This document shows, in pieces, positions 9,434 to 15,614 of a stretch of DNA of 16,340 nt (position 1 is its first letter; each line of letters starts with the position of its first letter). Location: the NCBI GenBank assembly GCA_029881775.1, contig JAOULY010000014.1:1-16340 (forward strand), given 5' to 3'. Origin of the DNA: Gammaproteobacteria bacterium. GTDB taxonomy: Bacteria; Pseudomonadota; Gammaproteobacteria; UBA9214. Made by a program: the position numbers and the translations under genes. The notes beneath the pieces are model-generated. The model had not been told where the DNA came from. It saw only the letters and a program-made list of their open reading frames with translations, and searched no databases.

Positions 9434-9562
9434 TTATCGACCCCCGTGTTCGCCCAGCAAGCCCCTGGCTTCCTTCTTGGCTTTCTTGGCGGCCTTCTTT
9501 TCTATTGGTGTCAGGAGCGCTTTTTTCTTTTCTTCCTTGTTAGGTTTTCGTTCTTTCGACAT
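9434..9562 (-). CDS. Lysine-rich 42-residue micro-protein
   Basis: The minus strand encodes a 42-residue, strongly basic protein beginning MSKERKPNKEEKKK and ending GLLGEHGGR. A GGAG motif (9573-9570) sits seven bases before its ATG. The first 33 residues are almost all Lys, Glu, Ala and Arg with a short ALLTPIEKKA segment, and probably form a charged helix or stay disordered; there is no signal peptide or membrane segment. Base use is A-rich compared with the neighbours because of the Lys codons. It lies 96 bases downstream of the Cys-repeat gene on the same strand and could be co-transcribed with it. Function unknown. The composition could suit nucleic-acid or ribosome association, but that is speculation. 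Support is the Shine-Dalgarno and clean frame; conservation is untested. Confidence 0.62.
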   Translation of the reverse strand: MSKERKPNKEEKKKALLTPIEKKAAKKAKKEARGLLGEHGGR

Positions 9563-9658
9563 GATGTTTCTCCAGATAATTTATAGGTAATTGCCAGTCT
9601 GCTGCCGTTAACAAGGGCTGCCCGGGCCACGACGGCAGGCATGGCCTGTCTACACACT

Positions 9659-10447
9659 TCAGGGCAGAACACACTGCTCATTTCGTTTTTTGTACGGGCG
9701 GCTACATCTCCATTCAGCTCCGGAAGAATGGAGGTACGCATTCTCCGGCACCACCAGGGCAACACATTTCTTGTTGACCACGCGAAACCCACGGTCGCAC
9801 TTCCAGCCTGTCCCGTAGGAGGAATCTGTCAAGTACCCGTTCGGTGGCACTTTCACTTCGGCGCAGGATTCGTTGATCGCGCGAAACCCGCGCTCGCACT
9901 CCCAGCCCAGCCCGGAGGAAGAGTCCGAGTAATATCCGTTCACCGGTACCTGGATGGCAACGCAGGCATCATTGACCTCCCGATAACCTTGTACGCATTT
10001 CCAGCCGCGTCCAAAGGAGGTATTTGTAGAATAAGCATTTACCGGCACCTTGACTGCTACGCAGGCATCGTTGAGCTCCCGATTACCTCGCCCGCACCGC
10101 CATCCATTTCCATTGGGCAAGTTTGTGGCGTATGCATTGGCTGGCACATTAACAGCCGAGCAGTTCCCGTTGACTTCTCGATACCCGCGATCACACTTCC
10201 ACCCGTTGCCGTAGGAGGCGTTTGTCAGATATGCATACGCAGGCACCTCGATAAAATCACAACCCCCGTTAATTGCAAGATACCCCCGTTCACACTCCCA
10301 TCCTTTACCGTATTCTTTCAAGCGCGCATTTTCAGGTATCTCGCCAGCATTGCCCTCGGCGCACACAACACCTGGTACAGTCGCCAGCAGTGCCAGAAGA
10401 ATCAGTGCGCGAAAGGAAATGACCGGGGTTTGCCGCATTCTACTCAT
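9659..10447 (-). CDS. Secreted protein of seven Gly-Trp/Cys repeats
   Basis: The 262-residue product opens with a Sec signal peptide: basic n-region MSRMRQ, hydrophobic ALILLALLATVPGVV, probable cleavage after Ala30 (VCA). The rest is seven tandem repeats, beginning near residues 36, 67, 100, 133, 166, 199 and 232; the internal copies are exactly 33 residues. The consensus is xVPxNAYxT..S.GxGWxC followed by xRGYRxxNxxCxxV, with two Cys ten residues apart in every copy. The mature protein thus has 14 regularly spaced Cys, which suggests one disulfide per repeat after periplasmic oxidation, and a rod- or solenoid-like shape. I recall similar repeats in uncharacterised secreted proteins of proteobacteria but cannot assign a function; a binding or structural envelope role is inference. 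Cys29 is not in a lipobox (GVVC), so a lipoprotein is unlikely. The start lacks a strong Shine-Dalgarno; Met4 is an alternative. Confidence 0.85.
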   Translation of the reverse strand: MSRMRQTPVISFRALILLALLATVPGVVCAEGNAGEIPENARLKEYGKGWECERGYLAINGGCDFIEVPAYAYLTNASYGNGWKCDRGYREVNGNCSAVNVPANAYATNLPNGNGWRCGRGNRELNDACVAVKVPVNAYSTNTSFGRGWKCVQGYREVNDACVAIQVPVNGYYSDSSSGLGWECERGFRAINESCAEVKVPPNGYLTDSSYGTGWKCDRGFRVVNKKCVALVVPENAYLHSSGAEWRCSRPYKKRNEQCVLP

Positions 10448-10770
10448 GGGGTACTTCTTGTTATGTTTACACCTGAATGGAGATTACCAACGCGGCGGAA
10501 AGTGTCGCTGGCAGCAGCGCCAGCAATAATCTGGAAAGTACCTGGTGTCATGGCAGTTGCGCCCCTGTGGCCGGTTGATAAGGCTAGCCGGAGAGGAGCA
10601 GCCAGGTAACGCGGCTGTTATTCCTGAGCGGTTAGTGGTGCTGAAAAGCACTCACCGGCCGGAATTTTCACTGGGAGAAAATAGAGGGAGGTAAGGTGGT
10701 GCATTGTACACCCGCAGGCATACAGGTGTCCAAGCTATTAATGCTTCGGCAAACGGTGGCCTGCCCGCTG
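10448..10770. other. Intergenic region between tesA and the Cys-repeat gene
   Basis: No gene is supported in these 323 bases. Two small hairpins can be drawn. GCTGGC (10507-10512) pairs with GCCAGC (10519-10524) in the presumed leader of the Cys-repeat gene. GTGCT (10638-10642) pairs with AGCAC (10647-10651) around a GAA-rich loop, downstream of tesA. Neither is followed by a T-run on the minus strand, so neither is a canonical terminator. A weak TTGGAC...TACAAT pair with 19-base spacing lies on the minus strand near 10736-10706, but I would not rely on it. Confidence 0.5.
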
Positions 10771-11376
10771 TTACTTCCCGAGCAGCGGCACCAGCGCCTC
10801 CCAAACGCGGTCACGGATGAGGGGCTGGGCGGTGGCGTTAGGATGAATGCCATCTGCCTGCATCAGGTCCTGCTCGGTACCGATACCGTCTACCAACGAA
10901 GGCAGCAACGTTATATCACGTTCACGGGCGAGCTCATGGTAAATGTCCTGGAACTTTTCCGTGTATCGGGAACCATAGTTAGGTGGTAACTGCACACCGA
11001 TGAGCAACACCTGCGCACACGCTTCCTGCACACTCGAAATCATGGTATCGAGATTGCTTTTCATCGCCGCAAGCGACAGGCCGCGCAGGCCATCGTTACC
11101 GCCGAGTGCCAGCAGCACGACTGCCGGCTCATGGCTGGCAAGCGCCCGGGTTAGCCGGGCACGGGCATTGGCGGTTGTATCGCCGCTGATGCTGGCATTG
11201 ATAATTTTATAACGATAGCCGCGCGTATCGAGGCGCTCCTGTAGCAGGGACACCCAGCCATTTTCTACCGGAATGCCGTAGGCGGCACTGAGGCTGTCGC
11301 CAACAATCAGTATGATATTGGCAACCGCCAGATTCGGCAGCACCAGTAACAGCAGGAGCAGGACTCGATTCAACAT
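10771..11376 (-). CDS. tesA: Periplasmic lysophospholipase / thioesterase I (SGNH hydrolase)
   Basis: TesA hydrolyses acyl thioesters, lysophospholipids and arylesters in the periplasm. The chosen start gives 201 residues, close to the 208 of E. coli TesA. A signal peptide MLNRVLLLLLLVLPNLAVA ends in an AVA cleavage site (after Ala19). All SGNH blocks are present: GDSLS (Ser28, nucleophile), Gly65 in ISGDT, Asn94 in GGND, and Asp175/His178 in DGIHPN. The frame is open for another 51 codons upstream, but that extension has no signal peptide and would run antisense into ybbA, so the ATG before the signal sequence is preferred. That ATG overlaps the divergent ybbA start on one CATG, and no strong Shine-Dalgarno precedes it. 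The tesA next to ybbA-ybbP arrangement matches E. coli and other gammaproteobacteria. Confidence 0.94.
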   Translation of the reverse strand: MLNRVLLLLLLVLPNLAVANIILIVGDSLSAAYGIPVENGWVSLLQERLDTRGYRYKIINASISGDTTANARARLTRALASHEPAVVLLALGGNDGLRGLSLAAMKSNLDTMISSVQEACAQVLLIGVQLPPNYGSRYTEKFQDIYHELARERDITLLPSLVDGIGTEQDLMQADGIHPNATAQPLIRDRVWEALVPLLGK

Positions 11377-12082
11377 GACTGAGACAAAGCATAGCATCAT
11401 GATTGCCGCCCGACACTTGAGTAAACGTGTGGAGACTGCCGCCGGCCCCCTCGATATCCTCACGGATATCCATCTCGAAATACAGGCGCGCGAGTCCGTG
11501 GCCATTGTCGGTGTTTCCGGCTCCGGCAAGTCGACCCTGCTGGGGTTGCTTGCCGGACTGGACCTTCCCTCTGCAGGTGAAGTGTTTTTGTCGCACTACC
11601 CGCTGCACGATCTTGACGAAGATGGCAGGGCCCGTGTGCGTGGTGAGTTAGTCGGTTTCGTATTCCAGTCCTTTCAACTGCTGGGCAACCTGACGGCGCT
11701 CGAAAACGTCATGTTGCCACTGGAATTGAGAAGAGATCGGCAACCGCGCGAGCAGGCGGCGGAATTGTTAAGCCGCGTGGGGCTGGGAGAACGGCTGCAA
11801 CATTACCCGAAACAGCTATCGGGTGGTGAACAGCAACGCGTGGCCATTGCACGGGCCTTTGTCACCGAACCTGCCATCCTGTTTGCCGATGAACCCACCG
11901 GTAATCTCGATAACGTGACCGGTGAAACGGTCATTGATTTGCTGTTCCGCCTCAACCGGGACAAGGGTACTACCCTGGTACTCGTGACCCATGACGAGCA
12001 CCTGGCCAGCCGCTGTGAGCGACTGATCCACCTCGAGGCCGGTCGGATTGTATCCCCTGTAAAAGCGGCGTCCACGGCATGA
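11375..12082 (+). CDS. ybbA: ABC transporter ATPase, YbbA (LolD/MacB-like)
   Basis: This 235-residue cytoplasmic ATPase should power the FtsX-type membrane protein encoded next. Visible motifs are Walker A GVSGSGKST (46-54), Q-loop Gln98, signature LSGGEQQ (148-154), Walker B ILFADEP with Glu173, D-loop GNLD, and switch His206. The Phe-Gln-Leu-Leu stretch after the Q-loop and the overall length are typical of the LolD/MacB/FtsE-like group that works with mechanotransmission permeases. The start at MTETKHS is favoured by AGGAG/AGGA motifs 11-16 bases upstream and by fit to E. coli YbbA; Met9 (11399) is a weaker option. Its stop overlaps the ybbP start as ATGA, implying translational coupling. 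The substrate of YbbAP is not settled; hydrophobic compound export or envelope lipid handling together with TesA has been suggested. Confidence 0.92.
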   Translation: MTETKHSIMIAARHLSKRVETAAGPLDILTDIHLEIQARESVAIVGVSGSGKSTLLGLLAGLDLPSAGEVFLSHYPLHDLDEDGRARVRGELVGFVFQSFQLLGNLTALENVMLPLELRRDRQPREQAAELLSRVGLGERLQHYPKQLSGGEQQRVAIARAFVTEPAILFADEPTGNLDNVTGETVIDLLFRLNRDKGTTLVLVTHDEHLASRCERLIHLEAGRIVSPVKAASTA

Positions 12083-14568
12083 TCCACTTCCCGCTGGCCA
12101 TGCGGCTACTGGCGCGCAACTGGCAGTCCGGAGAGCAACGTATCCTGGTGGCTGCGCTGGTGATCGCCGTGACAGCCAGTACCACCATCGGTTTCTTCAC
12201 CGATCGACTTGGCCGCGGCATGACCAACCAGTCAGCGGGATTTCTCGGCGCCGACCTGGTACTGGAGAGTTCACGCCCCATCGCGGCCGACTGGCTGGTT
12301 GAGGCACGCAACAAAGGCCTGCAGGCCATCGAGACCCTTGAGTTTGCCAGCATGGTGATCAACGGTGAGGCATTGTTGCTTTCCGGCGTGAAAGCCGTGC
12401 AGGACGGCTTCCCCCTGCGTGGCGAGATACGCACAGCAGCCGCCCCGTTCGCGCCCGACGCGGCAACGCAGGCACTGCCTCTGCCCGGCGAGGCATGGGT
12501 AGCGCCGCGCCTGCTCACGAACCTTGGCCTGCAGGTGGGTGATGAGGTAGAAGTCGGCGCGCATCGACTCAGGATCACCCGGGTCATAACCTTTGAGCCC
12601 GGCAGTGTCGGCAATCCCTTCGGTGTCGCGCCGCGACTGCTGATGCGGATGGCCGATGTCGCCGCAACCAGCGTGGTACAACCGGGAAGCCGGCTGACCT
12701 ATCGCTATCTGTTTGCGGGCCACGAGGCGGACGTGTCCAAATACCGGGCATGGCTGGCGCCGCGCCTGGGACCCAGCCATGAGCTGGTCGGTGTACAGGA
12801 GAGCGGTCGCGCCGTGGGTACAACCCTGCAACGGACGGAACGTTTCCTCGGGCTGGCCGTGTTGGCGGCGATCGTGCTGGCGGGGGTCGCCGTGGCCATG
12901 GCGGCGCGACGTTACAGCGAGCGGCATTTCGACACCAGCGCGATGCTGCGTTGCATGGGTGCCACGCAGCGGGATCTTCTCGGGCTTTATCTACCGCAGC
13001 TACTGCTAATCGGCCTGCTCGCCTCGGCCGTCGGTTGTATCCTCGGCTGGGTCGCACAGTACGGCCTGTTATATCTGCTGGCCGGGTTGCTGCCCGTTGC
13101 ACCCGCTACGCCGCACGCGTGGCCGGCGCTCGCGGGATTCGCCACCGGCATTATCACGCTGGCCGGTTTTGCACTGCCGCCGGTGATGCGCCTGAAAGAT
13201 GTGCCCCCCTTACGGGTGCTGCGTCGCGAGCTGCTGCCCCTGCCCAGCCGCGCCTGGCTGGTCTACGGTGCCGCCCTCTGCGCTATCGTGGCAGTGATGT
13301 GGCGCTATACCGATAGCTGGCCATTGACATTATCGGTGTTGGTCGGCGGTATTGCGCTGGCAGCCCTGTTGAGCCTGCTGGCCTTGCTGCTGTTGTCGTT
13401 AAGCCGGCGCTTTAATAGCCGTGTCGGCGTCGCATGGCGCTTCGGCTTGAACAATCTCTGGCGCCGCCGGCAAAGCAGCATCAGCCAGATCCTGGCATTC
13501 AGCCTGACACTGATGGCGATGGCCGTGGTTGCACTGGTCCGCACAGACCTGTTGACGACCTGGCAGGCCCAGCTGCCTGCCGATGTTCCCAACCACTTCG
13601 CCATCAACATCCTGCCTGACCAGGTAGAGGAATTTGCAAGCTCCCTGCAAGCTGCCGGGGTGGTTACCGAGCAGCTTTATCCCATGGTGCGCGGCCGCCT
13701 GGTGAAGATTAACGGGACAGCAGTGCAAAAATCGGTAACCAAAGAGGAGCGCAGCGACAATGCATTGAACCGGGAACTCAACCTGACCTGGACGACCGTG
13801 CTGCAGGCAGACAATCAAATCCTGACAGGACGCTGGTGGCAACCGGAAGACACCGGAAAACCACGGGTATCAGTAGAATCAAAGTTAGCCGAAAGACTGG
13901 ATATAAAAATGGGTGACGAGCTGGGCTTCTCGATTGGTGGAGAGACGCTCAGCGCCGAGGTTACCAGTATTCGCAGCGTGCAGTGGGAATCATTCCGTCC
14001 CAACTTCTACATGGTGTTTCCCCCGCAGGTGATCAATCAGTTTCCCACGACTTACATGACGAGCTTTAAACTCGGGAAAGAAGAAAAACCCTTGCTGCGC
14101 GAACTGGTGGCCCGTTATCAGGCAGTGACTGTGCTGGAGATGGACCGGGTGATCGAACAGGTCGGTGTTGTCTTCCGGCAGGTCACGCTGACAGTTGAGT
14201 ATGTACTGGTGTTTACACTGCTGGCCGGTTTTGCCGTGTTGTTCGCAGCCCTGCAGACCAGCCAGGATGACCGGCTTTATGAAGGTGCACTGCTGCGGGC
14301 ACTCGGTGGCAGCCGCCGGCAGTTACGCAGCGGACACCTGGCGGAGTTCACCGCGTTAGGCGGGATTGCGGGCCTGCTTGCTGCCATGGGCACGGAATGC
14401 CTGGCCTGGGTGCTGTACAGCGAAGTACTGGACCTGCAGCACAGTTTCCACTGGCATATATGGATCATCGCACCCATAGCGGGCGCGCTACTCATCGGCG
14501 CAGCAGGATACTGGGGGACACGGACGGTGGTTGGGCGCAGCCCGATGCTTCTGTTGCAGAACCAGTAA
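12079..14568 (+). CDS. ybbP: FtsX-family ABC permease YbbP
   Basis: This 829-residue inner-membrane protein is the permease partner of YbbA (E. coli YbbP is about 804 residues). An N-terminal membrane helix (about 22-44) is followed by a large periplasmic region (about 45-250). An FtsX core with several helices (about 256-340) contains the short cytoplasmic RYSERHFDTSAMLRCMGAT loop. Further helices (about 354-455, 470-490), a second periplasmic domain (about 495-700) and a C-terminal FtsX core (about 704-790) with DDRLYEGALLRALGGSRRQ follow, then a last helix (about 794-815). The duplicated core with two soluble insertions is the known YbbP architecture, and the two LR-x-(M/L)-G loops are the expected contacts with the ATPase. 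Start and spacing are fixed by the ATGA overlap with ybbA. No frameshift or truncation is seen. Confidence 0.93.
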   Translation: MIHFPLAMRLLARNWQSGEQRILVAALVIAVTASTTIGFFTDRLGRGMTNQSAGFLGADLVLESSRPIAADWLVEARNKGLQAIETLEFASMVINGEALLLSGVKAVQDGFPLRGEIRTAAAPFAPDAATQALPLPGEAWVAPRLLTNLGLQVGDEVEVGAHRLRITRVITFEPGSVGNPFGVAPRLLMRMADVAATSVVQPGSRLTYRYLFAGHEADVSKYRAWLAPRLGPSHELVGVQESGRAVGTTLQRTERFLGLAVLAAIVLAGVAVAMAARRYSERHFDTSAMLRCMGATQRDLLGLYLPQLLLIGLLASAVGCILGWVAQYGLLYLLAGLLPVAPATPHAWPALAGFATGIITLAGFALPPVMRLKDVPPLRVLRRELLPLPSRAWLVYGAALCAIVAVMWRYTDSWPLTLSVLVGGIALAALLSLLALLLLSLSRRFNSRVGVAWRFGLNNLWRRRQSSISQILAFSLTLMAMAVVALVRTDLLTTWQAQLPADVPNHFAINILPDQVEEFASSLQAAGVVTEQLYPMVRGRLVKINGTAVQKSVTKEERSDNALNRELNLTWTTVLQADNQILTGRWWQPEDTGKPRVSVESKLAERLDIKMGDELGFSIGGETLSAEVTSIRSVQWESFRPNFYMVFPPQVINQFPTTYMTSFKLGKEEKPLLRELVARYQAVTVLEMDRVIEQVGVVFRQVTLTVEYVLVFTLLAGFAVLFAALQTSQDDRLYEGALLRALGGSRRQLRSGHLAEFTALGGIAGLLAAMGTECLAWVLYSEVLDLQHSFHWHIWIIAPIAGALLIGAAGYWGTRTVVGRSPMLLLQNQ

Positions 14569-14625
14569 AGCAGCGCAGTCCCCTTTCTTTCCGCCATCCC
14601 GGGCCCGCCCCGAATTTCTCGAATC

Positions 14626-14645
14626 CAGGGGTACAGACCCCCCTG
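14626..14645. repeat. Short REP-like palindrome after ybbP
   Basis: CAGGGG (14626-14631) can pair with CCCCTG (14640-14645), or GGGGT (14628-14632) with ACCCC (14637-14641) around an ACAG loop. The GGGGTACAGACCCC core resembles short palindromes that recur in many proteobacterial genomes. No T-run follows on either strand, so a Rho-independent terminator is not supported, although it may mark the 3' end of ybbP mRNA. Confidence 0.4.
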
Positions 14646-14653
14646 CCTGTGTC

Positions 14654-14690
14654 ATAGCTATTTTCTATCGTTAATATTTATACAATCGAT
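14654..14690 (+). promoter_or_regulatory. OxyR-like operator
   Basis: The OxyR recognition pattern is four ATAG/CTAT elements each separated by seven bases. Here ATAG (14654-14657), seven bases, CTAT (14665-14668), seven bases, ATTT (14676-14679), seven bases, CGAT (14687-14690) keeps the exact spacing, with the first dyad perfect and the second matching five of eight positions. It lies 72 bases before a thiol peroxidase gene, a classic OxyR target (the fused Prx/Grx of Haemophilus influenzae is one). Assignment from pattern only. Confidence 0.6.
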
Positions 14691-14699
14691 TTCTACTAT
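14671..14699 (+). promoter_or_regulatory. Candidate promoter of the peroxidase operon
   Basis: TTAATA (14671-14676) and TACTAT (14694-14699) are 17 bases apart, each matching four of six sigma-70 consensus positions. The weak -35 overlaps the downstream part of the OxyR-like site, as expected for a promoter activated by OxyR. Transcription would begin near 14706, giving a leader of about 57 bases. Confidence 0.42.
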
Positions 14700-14762
14700 C
14701 TACTCACATGGCCGAGAATGTTTCCCGTAGACAGTATTCAACTTCATCAAAAGGAGACAACC

Positions 14763-15512
14763 ATGTTGCAGAATCGTGAAGGCCAGAAAGTCCCGCAGAC
14801 CACTTTCCGTACCCGTCAGGACCACGAGTGGGTCGATGTCAGCACCGATGAAATATTCAGGGGCAGGACGGTCGTAGTCTTTGCCCTGCCCGGCGCATTT
14901 ACCCCGACCTGCTCGTCAACGCACGTGCCGCGCTACAACCAGCTGACGCCGGCATTCAGGCAGCATGGCATTGATGAAGTCATCTGTGTCTCGGTCAACG
15001 ACGCCTTTGTAATGAACGAATGGCGCAAGGAACAAAAGGCATACAACGTGACCTTCCTGCCCGACGGCAATGGCGACTTCAGCCGCGCCATGGGCATGCT
15101 GGTGCCGAAGGACGACCTTGGCTTCGGCGAGCGCTCCTGGCGTTATTCCATGCTGGTAAAGGACGGCGTCATCGAAAAGATGTTCATAGAAGCGGATGTA
15201 CCGGGCGACCCCTTTGAGGTCTCCGACGCCGATAGCATGCTGAGCTACATTGCACCCGATGCGGTCAAGCCACTTGACGTTACCGTGTTCAGCCGCGAGG
15301 GTTGCCCCTACTGCGTACGTGCCAAGGGTTTGTTGCACGATGCCGGCATCAGGTTCGAGGAACTGGTACTGAACCGTGACTTCACCGAAGCCACCATCCG
15401 CGCGGTCTCAGGGGCATCGACCGTCCCGCAGGTATTCATCAACGGCGATCGTATCGGTGACTCGGAAAGCCTGGAAGCCTGGCTTGCCGGACAAACCCGA
15501 AACGCGGCATGA
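14763..15512 (+). CDS. garA: Hybrid peroxiredoxin-glutaredoxin, thiol peroxidase
   Basis: This cytosolic 249-residue enzyme reduces H2O2 and alkyl hydroperoxides with glutathione-type thiols. Residues 1-165 are a Prx5-type peroxiredoxin with the peroxidatic Cys50 in GAFTPTCSS. Residues 172-249 are a glutaredoxin domain with CPYC (181-184), the cis-proline motif TVPQVFI (Pro222) and IGDSESL. In this family the Grx domain recycles the oxidised Prx Cys using reduced glutathione. The start is set by AAGGAG (14751-14756), six bases before the ATG; the frame extends 15 codons further up without such a site. It is followed after 102 bases by a disulfide reductase that would regenerate the thiol, and preceded by an OxyR-like site. 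The same gene order encodes glutathione amide-dependent peroxidase and its reductase in Chromatium gracile; whether glutathione or its amide is used here cannot be read from this protein. Confidence 0.93.
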   Translation: MLQNREGQKVPQTTFRTRQDHEWVDVSTDEIFRGRTVVVFALPGAFTPTCSSTHVPRYNQLTPAFRQHGIDEVICVSVNDAFVMNEWRKEQKAYNVTFLPDGNGDFSRAMGMLVPKDDLGFGERSWRYSMLVKDGVIEKMFIEADVPGDPFEVSDADSMLSYIAPDAVKPLDVTVFSREGCPYCVRAKGLLHDAGIRFEELVLNRDFTEATIRAVSGASTVPQVFINGDRIGDSESLEAWLAGQTRNAA

Positions 15513-15523
15513 CCCGGGTTTAA

Positions 15524-15563
15524 TATTGCGACGGTGCCATCACCAGCATGGCACCGCGCAATA
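15524..15563 (+). other. Strong intercistronic hairpin
   Basis: GGTGCCAT (15533-15540) pairs perfectly with ATGGCACC (15548-15555) around a seven-base loop. After a small internal mismatch, TATTGCG (15524-15530) pairs with CGCAATA (15557-15563), giving 15 base pairs in all. No U-tract follows, so it is not a standard terminator. It lies between the peroxidase stop and the reductase ribosome binding site, where it could stabilise the upstream mRNA or lower expression of the downstream gene. Confidence 0.65.
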
Positions 15564-15614
15564 ACAACCCGCAAACAAACACAGGCAGACAACTGCAAAT
15601 AACAGGAGTACAAC

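Noticed and set aside
10358..10366. Lipobox at Cys29 of the repeat protein
   Set aside because: The residues before the Cys are Gly-Val-Val; a lipobox needs Ala, Gly or Ser at -1, so ordinary signal peptidase I cleavage is more likely.
9641..10609. 322-codon plus-strand frame covering the whole Cys-repeat gene
   Set aside because: It is longer than the minus-strand gene but has no signal peptide, no recognisable domain and no clear ribosome binding site. Its internal periodicity is the mirror of the seven repeats on the other strand, whose Trp/Gly/Cys pattern and signal peptide are clearly protein-level features.
11377..11529. 51-codon upstream extension of tesA
   Set aside because: It would bury the signal peptide internally and run antisense through the start of ybbA. 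Starting at 11376 restores a normal TesA length and signal sequence.
11207..11608. 133-codon minus-strand frame across the tesA-ybbA junction
   Set aside because: It overlaps both conserved genes in another frame and has no recognisable features.
15524..15563. Rho-independent terminator between the peroxidase and reductase genes
   Set aside because: The stem is strong but is followed by ACAACCC on the plus strand, without a U-run, so it is described as an intercistronic hairpin.
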